Shown here: positions 54,446-63,239 of the stretch, in pieces
How positions within the stretch are numbered: position 1 is the first letter of the stretch
Layout of the letters: each line of letters begins with the position of its first letter
Assembly (NCBI RefSeq): GCF_031127875.1
Contig: NZ_JARXIA010000029.1
Span: forward strand, 1 to 64,000
Direction: 5' to 3'
DNA: 64,000 bases
Origin: Pelagicoccus sp. SDUM812005
GTDB lineage: Bacteria > Verrucomicrobiota > Verrucomicrobiia > Opitutales > Opitutaceae
Made by a program: the position numbers and the translations under genes
The notes under the pieces: generated by a model
Databases searched by the model: none
Told to the model about the DNA's origin: nothing
What the model saw: only the letters and a program-made list of their open reading frames with translations

Positions 54446-56959
54446 CTATTTTCCGGTTTCGAATTCAAAGCGATGCAACTGCTGCCCCCGCCAGACGGAT
54501 GCTCGATGGTGGCCTGGATTCAATCCGTTCATCACCTTAATAAAGCTCTTCGAATCGACGTTCGCCCCGTCGACTTCCAGCACGACATCGTCGCTCTCAA
54601 AGCCGTAATTAGCCATGGGAGAGAACTTGGGCACTGCGAGAAGCAAGACTCCCCTGAGAGAATCCATGCCTGTCGCGGTCAGCTCCGCCTCCGTATCCAA
54701 AGCCTTGAACTGGGCGCCTAGCACCTTGGCATGCTTCACTTTGGTAACCGTATTGGGCTCCACATAGATCGGCAGAAGTAGCGGCGGCTCTTCCGCCAAC
54801 GCCTTCAACCGCTCGGAGACCACACCGAATCCCTCCATCGGGAAATTCTTGAAGCCGACCAAAAGAGTCGGCGAATCATCGGCCACCGTAAAGTCTCCCG
54901 CACTGGGATCCATGAAGCCTGCGTTCCCGTATAGGCTATCCGCATCGTCCCCCGTTTTCGCTTGCCCAGCAACCCAGGGCTCCGCGCCTTCGCTGGAAGG
55001 ATTGTGCATGAAATTCCTATTTCGCGCCCCGCCCCAAAGTCGGGGCTTAGAAGCCGAATACCCGCCTCCCCACATTATATTGGACTCGAAGACGTCCTGG
55101 GTGGGCTTGGGGTACGGCACGTTGCAAGTGTACCCTTCTCTCAGAACAATATTATTGCGTACGATCCGCTTGTAGCCTTCCCGGGTCTTCAAGCCACCGG
55201 ACAAGCAAAGGTTATTATAGATTTCGTAGTTGGTCGACCCGTCGTCCAAATCGATATCCCAACCATGATCGCACTGCATGCGGTTGTGGCGCAGCGTAGT
55301 CGTTTGATAGGCGTCCCAGAACGGCGCGTACGGGGCCTCCTCGATCCAATAGCTGATCAAAGGCTTCCCGTCATCGTCCTTGTCCTTCGGCCCAGATGGA
55401 CCGGCCCGGTGCCAATAGCGATCGCGGCCCCAGGAATTGAAAGCTCCATGATCGTGGGTCTCCAACACGGTCTCAAAGCAATCGTTCCACTCGATCAAAT
55501 GACCACCCCAAGTGCCGTCGCAAATATTAATGGCCGCCCGCGGCGTATCGAAAATGGTATTATGCCGCACCGTAATGCGGGAAGACATCGAAATATTCAC
55601 TCCGGAACTCTGCTTTTCAACCCGTCCGCAACGCGTCATGAGATTGTCTTCCACCAGACAGTCCGCCGGATACTCCTCCGTCTTCGGACCGATCTCCCGA
55701 TCCACGCTTTCCAGTGGATGCGGCATCGTGAGATAACCGAAGCGCGGCGAACGCACGGCAGCGAACGAACCCACGAAATTCACGTCGCTGGCGCCGTTGT
55801 CCTTAAACAAGTTGCCGCGAATGACAGCGTTTCGGTTGTATGCATCCACAAAGACCGCATTCCCGCCTAGCTCCACGAAATCGCAATCTTCAATAAGGAT
55901 ATGCTCCGTCCCGCGCAAATGAACCGCACCGCCGCGATAAATCGCCCAATCGCTCTGCAGCAAAGGCTCTCGCGTATCCATAAAGGTGCGACGCGCGCCG
56001 GCGAAGCGAATTCCCTTGAACTGAATCCAGCGTACCGGCTTCGCCGTTTCCGGCGTTTCCAAAGTCAAACCGGCAATTTCGTTGCCCGGATCTAGAATCG
56101 TCATCGAAGCTACGGGCTGCTTCAGATCCCCATAAATCTCCACCAAGTGCCGCAAGCGCACGACTTCGACCACCGCCTTGGATAAGTCCGTCGAAGCTTC
56201 AGGCATATAATAAAGGGTGCCCGCATCGGCATCATGAAACCACTCCCCCGGCGCATCCAGCTCTTCGAAGATATTCTCCACCATGCGCTGGCTCGCGTGC
56301 ATCCCCATTTGACGATTGTTCTGCCAACCGCCTTCATAGCGCACCTCGCCCTCGGCATCCTTCCCCGTAATCTGATAATGGTAACCGCCCCAACGGGATC
56401 GGTGCATCGCATGAATATAGCCGCCCGCAGGTTCGCTCCAATTCGCTGCCCGCTCCCTAGAAAAGGCGTCCGCAGCGTAGCCCTGATAGGCGTCCGTCTT
56501 CTTGTTGGCGTCATAGTTCGGGTAACGGGCCATGCGCTGATTCGAGCCATCGACGAACAGCTGGTCGATCTCCAGCCCCGCCGGCGTCTCCGCCTGAAAG
56601 ATGCCATCCCGATACGGACGCCATTGCAATTCCAGGCGAAGCCCCCCGCTCAGGACCGCCTTGCCTCGATTCTGAGCCTTGTACACGACCGGATAGCGCG
56701 AAGAGCCGGAATCGTCCGGAGTAAAAACCAAGGTTTCCGACAAGTAGTAGGTACCATCGGCCAAATGAACCGTTACCGCTTCCTTCCCCGCATAGCTTCG
56801 CGCCTTTTGCTGGGCCGCCGCCAAGGAGGCGAGCGGCTCTCCACTTTGTCCGCTATAGGAGTCCGCCCCATCGGGACTGACGTATATATCGGCCGCCTGC
56901 CCTGTAGCCAAGACGCCGCCTAACAAAATGCCCAATAAGAGAGGTCGCGGTTTCAACAT
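54446..56959 (-). CDS. Exported parallel beta-helix protein with C-terminal PDZ-like domain (copy 2)
   Basis: An 837-residue protein whose first 100 residues almost repeat those of the 792-residue protein at 50088-52466 (shared AADIYVSPDGADSxSGQ; LASLAAAQQKARSYAG). A signal peptide (LLLGILLGGVLATGQAA) is present. Beta-helix rungs include IEDCDFVELGGNAVFVDAYNRNAVIRGNLFKDNGAS and GFMDPSAGDFTVADDSPTLLVGF. Near residue 740 onward a PDZ-like fold follows (YGFESDDVVLEVDGANVDSKSFIKVMNGLNPG). It is longer than copy 1 because of inserts in the middle. Tandem origin by duplication is likely. The gene lies between a fucosidase and a sulfatase. Confidence 0.83.
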   Translation of the reverse strand: MLKPRPLLLGILLGGVLATGQAADIYVSPDGADSYSGQSGEPLASLAAAQQKARSYAGKEAVTVHLADGTYYLSETLVFTPDDSGSSRYPVVYKAQNRGKAVLSGGLRLELQWRPYRDGIFQAETPAGLEIDQLFVDGSNQRMARYPNYDANKKTDAYQGYAADAFSRERAANWSEPAGGYIHAMHRSRWGGYHYQITGKDAEGEVRYEGGWQNNRQMGMHASQRMVENIFEELDAPGEWFHDADAGTLYYMPEASTDLSKAVVEVVRLRHLVEIYGDLKQPVASMTILDPGNEIAGLTLETPETAKPVRWIQFKGIRFAGARRTFMDTREPLLQSDWAIYRGGAVHLRGTEHILIEDCDFVELGGNAVFVDAYNRNAVIRGNLFKDNGASDVNFVGSFAAVRSPRFGYLTMPHPLESVDREIGPKTEEYPADCLVEDNLMTRCGRVEKQSSGVNISMSSRITVRHNTIFDTPRAAINICDGTWGGHLIEWNDCFETVLETHDHGAFNSWGRDRYWHRAGPSGPKDKDDDGKPLISYWIEEAPYAPFWDAYQTTTLRHNRMQCDHGWDIDLDDGSTNYEIYNNLCLSGGLKTREGYKRIVRNNIVLREGYTCNVPYPKPTQDVFESNIMWGGGYSASKPRLWGGARNRNFMHNPSSEGAEPWVAGQAKTGDDADSLYGNAGFMDPSAGDFTVADDSPTLLVGFKNFPMEGFGVVSERLKALAEEPPLLLPIYVEPNTVTKVKHAKVLGAQFKALDTEAELTATGMDSLRGVLLLAVPKFSPMANYGFESDDVVLEVDGANVDSKSFIKVMNGLNPGHHRASVWRGQQLHRFEFETGK

Positions 56960-56996
56960 AATACAAACGATACGCTTTCTACGCCTTAGGAACTTA

Positions 56997-58586
56997 CTAA
57001 AGCTTCCCGTCCAAATGAACCTTGCGCGTTCCCTTCAGGGCCTTCTCCGCGTCCGTTTCGATCACGGCGGGGTGGTGCTGTTCGGCATCGGTTAAGATTT
57101 CGAAGGACCAGGCATACTGGCTTTCTCCAAGTTTCGAAGGCGGCGTGATTCGCAGACCCTCGTCGGTCATCTTCCACTTCACCTTGGCCTTGGAGCCTAG
57201 CAAGCGCACGCCTTTGACCTGCTGCGGCTTCCAGCCAGCCGTTCCCTTTATCGTAAACTCAGCCTCCGGCTTCTCCAGCTTGATCGCGTAGAGCTTCTTG
57301 CCATTGGTCGTAAAGGCCAAGCGCTCGTCGAGCTGCTCGCTCTCTTTCCAATAGCGACTGCCGTAGATCGCGTCGGCATTGGTCCGGAGCCAATCGCCCA
57401 TAGCCTGCAGGCGCTCCACCTGAGGTTCCGGAATCGTTCCGTCCGCCCGCGGTCCAATGTTAATCAGGAAATTTCCGTTACGGCTAATCACCTCGATCAT
57501 CTCGTGGATTACGCTCTCGACCGACTTGTAGGTATCGTTCTCCAAATATCCGAACGAAGTGCCAAAGGTCGTGCAGCTCTGCCATTTCGGACCGATGACT
57601 TTCAGCTTGAGGTTGTCCTTCTCCAAGTTCCCTACTCCGTCCGGCCAGTTTCGGTTCGCGCCCTTGTTGTTGACATAAACCGCGGCGCCGCGAGCTGCCC
57701 CGTCGTTCATGAAGTCGGTAATCATCTGGCGCACCTGGTCGTCGAAGTACTTTACCTCCGGCTTCGCGATACCCGCCCGAACATTGTTGCCATCCCGAGT
57801 GTAGAGCGGGAAGTCGTCCATCCACAGAAAATCGGGTTTATACTTTTCTTGGATCTCCTTCCAACGGGCAACGTAGTCGTCGACGAATTCCTTAGTCGTT
57901 CCAAAGGGTCCGTACAACGAAGCCGCCTCCGGGACGCGCTTGATTTCCTCTACGATATCGTCAAGCGGCTCGGCATTCACCACGTAGAGCTTCTTGGCGA
58001 AAAAGCTTTGGTGACGCTCCCGGTGATAAGAGGGAGCGAACTTGAGGCCTTCCCTCTTCAGAGCCTCCCCGAGATCGCCGACCAGATCGCGCTTAGGCCC
58101 CTTGTCCACCGCGTTCCACGGCGTCAGGTCCGAATCCCAATTGGCCCAGCCATCATGGTGCTCGGCCGTCATCACGACATAGTGAGCCCCAACCTCCTTG
58201 AACAGCTTTGCCCAGCCCTCCGGGTCCCATTTCTCCGCCTTGAATTCCGGAATGATATCCTTGTATCCAAATTCCGGAGGCGTGGCGCCCCAGCGTTCCT
58301 GCATATAGGGATAATAATGCTTCGGGTCGCGATAGATCATCTTTGGAACGTGCTCCGCATAACCGCGCCCGCCCTTGCGATAGCCGATCGCGCTGTAAGG
58401 TCCCCAGTGAATGAAGATGCCGATTTTCCCGTCGTCGAACCAAGCCGGCACCGGCATCCGCTGCAAGGATTCCCAGCTTCCATCGTAAGGCGCCTTCGCA
58501 TCGCTCGTTTCCGCGCCCAGCGCCGCCTGACCAAGCATCAGGGAAGCGCACAGGAACGACTTAAAACCATTTGTATCAACTCGCAT
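56997..58586 (-). CDS. Alpha-L-fucosidase, GH29
   Basis: A 529-residue exported GH29 enzyme (signal peptide SFLCASLMLGQAALGAE). The barrel shows KIGIFIHWGPYSAIGYR (residues 54-70), VVMTAEHHDGWANWDSDLTPWNAVD (137-161), the likely nucleophile Asp257 in DFLWMDDFP, and FLINIGPRADGTIPEPQVERLQAMGDWL. A C-terminal beta-sandwich follows. It differs from the other two GH29 proteins in the HHDG surroundings and in a longer loop before the nucleophile, suggesting a different linkage or acceptor. It lies 37 bp ahead of the beta-helix gene and 26 bp after a sulfatase. Confidence 0.92.
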   Translation of the reverse strand: MRVDTNGFKSFLCASLMLGQAALGAETSDAKAPYDGSWESLQRMPVPAWFDDGKIGIFIHWGPYSAIGYRKGGRGYAEHVPKMIYRDPKHYYPYMQERWGATPPEFGYKDIIPEFKAEKWDPEGWAKLFKEVGAHYVVMTAEHHDGWANWDSDLTPWNAVDKGPKRDLVGDLGEALKREGLKFAPSYHRERHQSFFAKKLYVVNAEPLDDIVEEIKRVPEAASLYGPFGTTKEFVDDYVARWKEIQEKYKPDFLWMDDFPLYTRDGNNVRAGIAKPEVKYFDDQVRQMITDFMNDGAARGAAVYVNNKGANRNWPDGVGNLEKDNLKLKVIGPKWQSCTTFGTSFGYLENDTYKSVESVIHEMIEVISRNGNFLINIGPRADGTIPEPQVERLQAMGDWLRTNADAIYGSRYWKESEQLDERLAFTTNGKKLYAIKLEKPEAEFTIKGTAGWKPQQVKGVRLLGSKAKVKWKMTDEGLRITPPSKLGESQYAWSFEILTDAEQHHPAVIETDAEKALKGTRKVHLDGKL

Positions 58587-58612
58587 ATATCTAATTGTTT
58601 TTGAAATGCCGC

Positions 58613-60121
58613 TTATCGCCTTTCGGGAGCGCAGCGCTCCCCGTCCTTGTATCGCTGCAGAAGAGCCCGCATGGCCGAGGCTTTTTCCGGATACTTCGCA
58701 TAAAGATTCTCAGACTGGCGTGGATCTTCCTGCAGATTGAAAAGCAGCCCGGGCGCGTCTTCTGGATAGGTCGTCAGGCCAAAGCGCTCGAGGTAGGCTT
58801 CCGGCTCTTTCTGGCTGGCGCCCGAATGATGGTCGACCAGCACCCAATCCCCCTGTCGCAAGGCATAACTTCCCGGATTCGTATTCTGCACCGTAGCCGT
58901 TCGTAGCGGACTCGAATAATCCGCACCCTTCAGAACGGGCAAAAGATTGTAGCTATCAATCGCAACGTCATTGCTCAGTGGATACTCGATAATCTCCGCA
59001 AACGTCGCTGCCAGGTCCACTTGGCTCACCACCTCGTTCGAACGCGATCCGGCTGCAATCCGCCCTGGCCAACTGACGATAAAGGGCACGCGGTGCCCGC
59101 CCTCGTACAGATCGCGCTTCAATCCCCTAAACTCCCCCGAGCTCCATTGGTCGAATTCCTCCAAGCGCTGGAAGGCGTGCTTCTCAGCTCCATTATCCGC
59201 CGTAAAGATCACGATGGTATTCTCCGCCAAGCCCTTTCTCTCCAAGGCCGCCAACACCTTCCCTACCATGGCGTCGGTTTCGACGACGAAGTCGCCGTAG
59301 TAGCCGGCCTCCGACGTTCCGTGAAATTCCTCGTTCGGCACGATCGGGTAATGCGGCGAATTGAACGCGAGATAGGCGAAGAAGGGCGTTTCTCCATCTT
59401 GCTGCTCGATCCATTCGACGGTCTTCTCCGTTATCGTCGGCAAGATGTCGTACGGATTCCAGCCCTCCGCCATGGGCCCCGGCCGAAATCCACCTCCACC
59501 GGCGAGCGGCTTCGACTTGATTACTGGCTTGCTCGGGATCGTGAGAAAACGATCCCCCTCGATCCAGCAGTACGGCGGGAAGTTGATCGTTCCATCTCCG
59601 AAGTAGTGGTCGAAGCCTTGATCCAAGGGCCCGCCGCGAAAGGACTTGGACCAGTCGTAGGATTCCGCCTTCACGATATCTGCTTTCTTCACACCGGGCT
59701 TGCGGATGGAATCCCAATCCCAGCCGAGATGCCACTTGCCGAAGGCCCCGGTATTGTAGCCTTGCTCCTTGAACATACGGGCAATCGTGAACTCGCCCGG
59801 CTTGAAAACCGATTCCCCGAAGGCTTTGACGATGTCATGAAAGCGCCTCCAATGGTGCTGTCCGGTAAGCATCGCATAACGGCTCGGCGTGCAGATACCG
59901 GAGGAGCTATGCCCATCGGAAAAGGTCATGCCTTGGCTTGCCAGACGATCAATATGCGGCGTCTGGATCTTCGCCGCGGGATCGCCATAGGATACATCCG
60001 CAACTCCCATGTCGTCGGCATAAAGGATCACGACGTTTGGCCGGTCCGGTACCTTCGCCTGAGCGAATGATAGAGATCCTGCGAGCGCTGCAACAGCGCA
60101 CAATGTTAGTTTCATACTCAT
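58613..60121 (-). CDS. S1 family sulfatase
   Basis: A 502-residue exported sulfatase. The ATG at 60121 is chosen because GAGGAG lies 7 bases upstream (60129-60134) and the signal peptide begins there ([19 protein letters not shown]). Metal site [15 protein letters not shown] (residues 33-47), formylglycine motif CTPSR at Cys77, [11 protein letters not shown], and [12 protein letters not shown] support an S1 enzyme. No extra C-terminal domain is visible. It is the third of three sulfatases in a row. Its specificity is probably different from its neighbours since the residues around the active site diverge, but the target position on the sugar is unknown. Confidence 0.94.
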   Translation of the reverse strand: MSMKLTLCAVAALAGSLSFAQAKVPDRPNVVILYADDMGVADVSYGDPAAKIQTPHIDRLASQGMTFSDGHSSSGICTPSRYAMLTGQHHWRRFHDIVKAFGESVFKPGEFTIARMFKEQGYNTGAFGKWHLGWDWDSIRKPGVKKADIVKAESYDWSKSFRGGPLDQGFDHYFGDGTINFPPYCWIEGDRFLTIPSKPVIKSKPLAGGGGFRPGPMAEGWNPYDILPTITEKTVEWIEQQDGETPFFAYLAFNSPHYPIVPNEEFHGTSEAGYYGDFVVETDAMVGKVLAALERKGLAENTIVIFTADNGAEKHAFQRLEEFDQWSSGEFRGLKRDLYEGGHRVPFIVSWPGRIAAGSRSNEVVSQVDLAATFAEIIEYPLSNDVAIDSYNLLPVLKGADYSSPLRTATVQNTNPGSYALRQGDWVLVDHHSGASQKEPEAYLERFGLTTYPEDAPGLLFNLQEDPRQSENLYAKYPEKASAMRALLQRYKDGERCAPERR

Positions 60122-60128
60122 AAAATAT

Positions 60129-60134
60129 CTCCTC
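60129..60134 (-). promoter_or_regulatory. Ribosome binding site deciding the start at 60121
   Basis: GAGGAG read on the minus strand, 7 bases before ATG 60121. This excludes the in-frame ATG at 60142, which has no such site and overlaps the preceding stop. Confidence 0.75.
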
Positions 60135-60138
60135 ATTT

Positions 60139-61692
60139 TCACTTCCTAGCTTTCCTTTTCACCCACCCCGTCGGACCGCCGGTATAGGACTCCTCCCACT
60201 TTAGATCAGGGGCCCGCCAATCGGGAATGCCGGAGCTGCTCTCCTGAGCGTAGTAATCAACGTGGAACGGTTTCTCCTCCGCCAACGGCGCATTCTCGTT
60301 GATCATCAGCGGACGCGATTCATCCCAGAATCTCTCGTACGCCTGCTTCATCTCCGACACGACCTCCGGAAACTGAGCCGTCGCATCAACGTTCTGCTCA
60401 GGATCGTTCTCCATGTCGTAGAGCACGCCTTCGACGAGTCTGAAACGCTGATTGCGTACCGAGTACCTCTTCCACTTCCAATTGTCAGGATTGTCCCCAT
60501 GATTCCAACGGGTAACATGCTGGAATAGATAGCGATCCTCCCAAGCCGGATTATTCTCCAGCATCAAGGGCTTAAGGCTTCTGCCTTCGAATGCCTGCGT
60601 CGTCGGAAGTTCCGCTCCAGCAAGGTCCGCCAAGGTCGGCAGAATATCCAGATAGCTGACCACCGTATCCACAGTTCGCCCTTCTTTGATCACGCCATCC
60701 CAACGCACGAAGAAAGGCACGCGCACGCCGCCTTCGTCGACACTGCTTTTCAGGCCTTTCATTCCCGCGTTGTAGGACATCATCAGATTGCCTTCACTAT
60801 CTTTGCCGAGCTCCACCGGGGGACGTTCGCCACCCTTCTTCAATCCACTGCCGCCACTTGTCATCCCGTTGTCAGAGGTGAAGATGACGATCGTATTCTC
60901 CAACAAGCCCCACGCTTCCAGTTGCTCAAACATCTGTCCCATGCAATCGTCGACATGCTCGATCATCCCATAGAAACCGGCAGTCCCTTTTGATAACCCC
61001 AGATCCTCGAAGCGCTTCTGATACTCCGGCGGAGCGATAAAGGGAGCATGCGGCGCAGTGGTGGACAAATAGGCGAAGAACGGCTGGCCAGAATCCTTGA
61101 CCGACTCGATCCAGCCCAAAGTCGCCTTGAACTTAACGTCCGTGCAAAAGCCCTTCGTCTTCACAAAGGTGCCATTGTGCTTGAACACCGGATCGAAGTA
61201 AGTGTTGCCAGGCACGTCCGCGCACGACCCCGGATACGCTTGCCCGATACCGCCGGCACCATGGATGAACACTTCGTCGAATCCGCGATTTTCAGGCTGG
61301 TAAGCCTCCTCATCGCCCAGATGCCATTTCCCAAAGTAGCCAGACGTGTAACCGGCAGACTTCAATACCTCCGGTATAGTCGTCGCCTTCAGATCGAGTC
61401 GTTCGCGTTCATAAATGGTATGGGTAACCCCGTTTCGAATCGAGTGAACTCCCGTCATAATGCCCGCCCGACTCGGAGCGCAGGTCGAGCCCATCATAAA
61501 ACGGTCAAACCGAACGGACTGCGCGTGCATCTTGTCCAACTCTGGCGTCCGAACCCAAGGGTGGCCATGCGCCCCAACCGGGGCATAGCCCTGATCATCG
61601 GTCATGATAAAGATGATATTAGGCTTCGACGCCGCATTCAGAGCAACACCTAGCAGGCCGAGGACCACGACCAAAATCTGCTTAAGCTTCAT
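60139..61692 (-). CDS. S1 family sulfatase
   Basis: A 517-residue exported sulfatase (signal peptide [19 protein letters not shown]). It has [20 protein letters not shown] (residues 26-45), formylglycine motif CAPSR at Cys71, IMTGVHS, and [13 protein letters not shown]. An unusual feature is the active-site loop around [29 protein letters not shown], also seen in the sulfatase at 52683-54440 ([21 protein letters not shown]). It is about 25 bp after the sulfatase ending at 61717. The substrate is inferred from the fucosidases in the same block. Confidence 0.94.
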   Translation of the reverse strand: MKLKQILVVVLGLLGVALNAASKPNIIFIMTDDQGYAPVGAHGHPWVRTPELDKMHAQSVRFDRFMMGSTCAPSRAGIMTGVHSIRNGVTHTIYERERLDLKATTIPEVLKSAGYTSGYFGKWHLGDEEAYQPENRGFDEVFIHGAGGIGQAYPGSCADVPGNTYFDPVFKHNGTFVKTKGFCTDVKFKATLGWIESVKDSGQPFFAYLSTTAPHAPFIAPPEYQKRFEDLGLSKGTAGFYGMIEHVDDCMGQMFEQLEAWGLLENTIVIFTSDNGMTSGGSGLKKGGERPPVELGKDSEGNLMMSYNAGMKGLKSSVDEGGVRVPFFVRWDGVIKEGRTVDTVVSYLDILPTLADLAGAELPTTQAFEGRSLKPLMLENNPAWEDRYLFQHVTRWNHGDNPDNWKWKRYSVRNQRFRLVEGVLYDMENDPEQNVDATAQFPEVVSEMKQAYERFWDESRPLMINENAPLAEEKPFHVDYYAQESSSGIPDWRAPDLKWEESYTGGPTGWVKRKARK

Positions 61693-61716
61693 AAGGCTTC
61701 TTGATAAGATTATCGT

Positions 61717-63231
61717 TCACTCAATAGCCGCAGCATGGAGGGCGGCCGTCTTCTCGCGCAGCTCCGACAGGAGCGACGCGTATTCAGGATTGGATACAAG
61801 ATTGTTCTGCTCGTGCGGGTCCTTCTCCAGGTCGTAGAGTTCTTCGATCACCGGATCGTGCTCGAAGTAACTGAAATACTTGTAGCGCTCCGTACGCAGC
61901 CCACGGCTGCGATAGGAACGGTTGTCCGCGATAAGTTCGTCGTTGAGCCCCGGAATATCGGGGTGCTTGGTCACGCTGGCCCGATGCAGCTCCTGAATGA
62001 AGAAGTTTTCCATCAGCACCGCGTCGCGCCACTGCGCTAAATTCTGGGTGCCAGCCAACAAGCCCGACAGATCCCGTCCCTTCATGACCTCCGGCGCTTC
62101 GAGCCCTGCAAGGGCCAGGATGCTTGGAGCAATGTCCACGGACGAAACCATGGCGTCGATGCGGCGACCGCGAAGTTCTTTAGCGGCCCTGCCGTCGAAG
62201 ACGACCAGCGGCTGCTTCATCGCTTCCTCGTAAAGGATCGCCTTGTCGTAAAGCCCCTGCGAACCGTGGAAACGTCCATTGTCGCTGGTATAGATCACGA
62301 TCGTATTATCCAGGACCCCCATCTCCTCCAGCTTCGACATCAAACGTCCGACCTGCTGGTCCACCGTGTAAGCCTGCGTCGCAAACCGGCGAGCCAGCTT
62401 TTGGTAGAGCTCGGGCGTCGAGGTGCGGGCCACATGCAGGTAGGTGCCGCGGCAGTGGTCCAGGACCTCCGGCAAACGAGCGCTCTTGCCTTCCACCCAG
62501 TTTTCGGGAACCCACATCTCCTTGTCCTCAAACAGCTCCACGTGAGGGCCATACATATCGCTGTCGCGATCGTTCTTCACCGCATCGAAACTAACGGACA
62601 GGCAAAACGGCTCGTCCACCGGCTGAGTATTCAAAAAGTGGATCATGGCATCACCCTTGATCAAGGTACGCTCCTTGGGATCACGGTCCTTGCGGTAGAT
62701 GTAGTTCAAGGCCTCGTCGTCCGCCGGAAAATGCGGCCCCTTCTTGCTGGTGGTTGATATCCCCGCGTAAAGGTCGAAGTGTTCCGCCACCGTGCTCGGA
62801 AGATCCTCGAGTCGCACGCCAAACTTTCCGATAAATCCGGTCCGATATCCAGCATCCTTAAGCAGCGCCGGATAGCTCTGGGCGAACTCCTCTTTCGGCA
62901 GCGTTCGATTGTGCGGATACGTAAAACCCACCTGATGGTCCGAAAAGTTGCGTCCCGTAAATACGGTGGCGCGGCTGGGCATGCAGATCGCTACCGCGTA
63001 AAAAGCATTGTCGAAAACCACCCCTTCGTCGGCAAGCCGATCGATATGCGGCGTCACCACATCCGTGCGACCGTAACAACCGAGCGTATCCCAACGCTGG
63101 TCGTCGGTCATCAGAAATACGATATTCGGACGCGGCGCCGGCTCCGCCCCCTCCTCCGCCACGATCGCGGCAGAGAAGGCCATAGAGAGGAACGCCAGCA
63201 GGGCGCTGCGCTTGAAGCGATTGCGAATCAT
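61717..63231 (-). CDS. S1 family sulfatase
   Basis: A 504-residue exported sulfatase with a signal peptide (SALLAFLSMAFSAAIVAEE). Metal site LMTDDQRWDTLGCYG (residues 40-54), formylglycine motif CMPSR at Cys83, VFTGRNFSDHQVGF, and YTSDNGRFHGSQG. The TDDQRWD start and the DHQVGFT stretch place it in a different S1 group from the five other sulfatases here, closer to choline-sulfatase or iduronate-2-sulfatase-like enzymes in style. It lies 8 bp after the partial beta-propeller gene, so the two are co-transcribed. Confidence 0.94.
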   Translation of the reverse strand: MIRNRFKRSALLAFLSMAFSAAIVAEEGAEPAPRPNIVFLMTDDQRWDTLGCYGRTDVVTPHIDRLADEGVVFDNAFYAVAICMPSRATVFTGRNFSDHQVGFTYPHNRTLPKEEFAQSYPALLKDAGYRTGFIGKFGVRLEDLPSTVAEHFDLYAGISTTSKKGPHFPADDEALNYIYRKDRDPKERTLIKGDAMIHFLNTQPVDEPFCLSVSFDAVKNDRDSDMYGPHVELFEDKEMWVPENWVEGKSARLPEVLDHCRGTYLHVARTSTPELYQKLARRFATQAYTVDQQVGRLMSKLEEMGVLDNTIVIYTSDNGRFHGSQGLYDKAILYEEAMKQPLVVFDGRAAKELRGRRIDAMVSSVDIAPSILALAGLEAPEVMKGRDLSGLLAGTQNLAQWRDAVLMENFFIQELHRASVTKHPDIPGLNDELIADNRSYRSRGLRTERYKYFSYFEHDPVIEELYDLEKDPHEQNNLVSNPEYASLLSELREKTAALHAAAIE

Positions 63232-63239
63232 AGCTTCAG

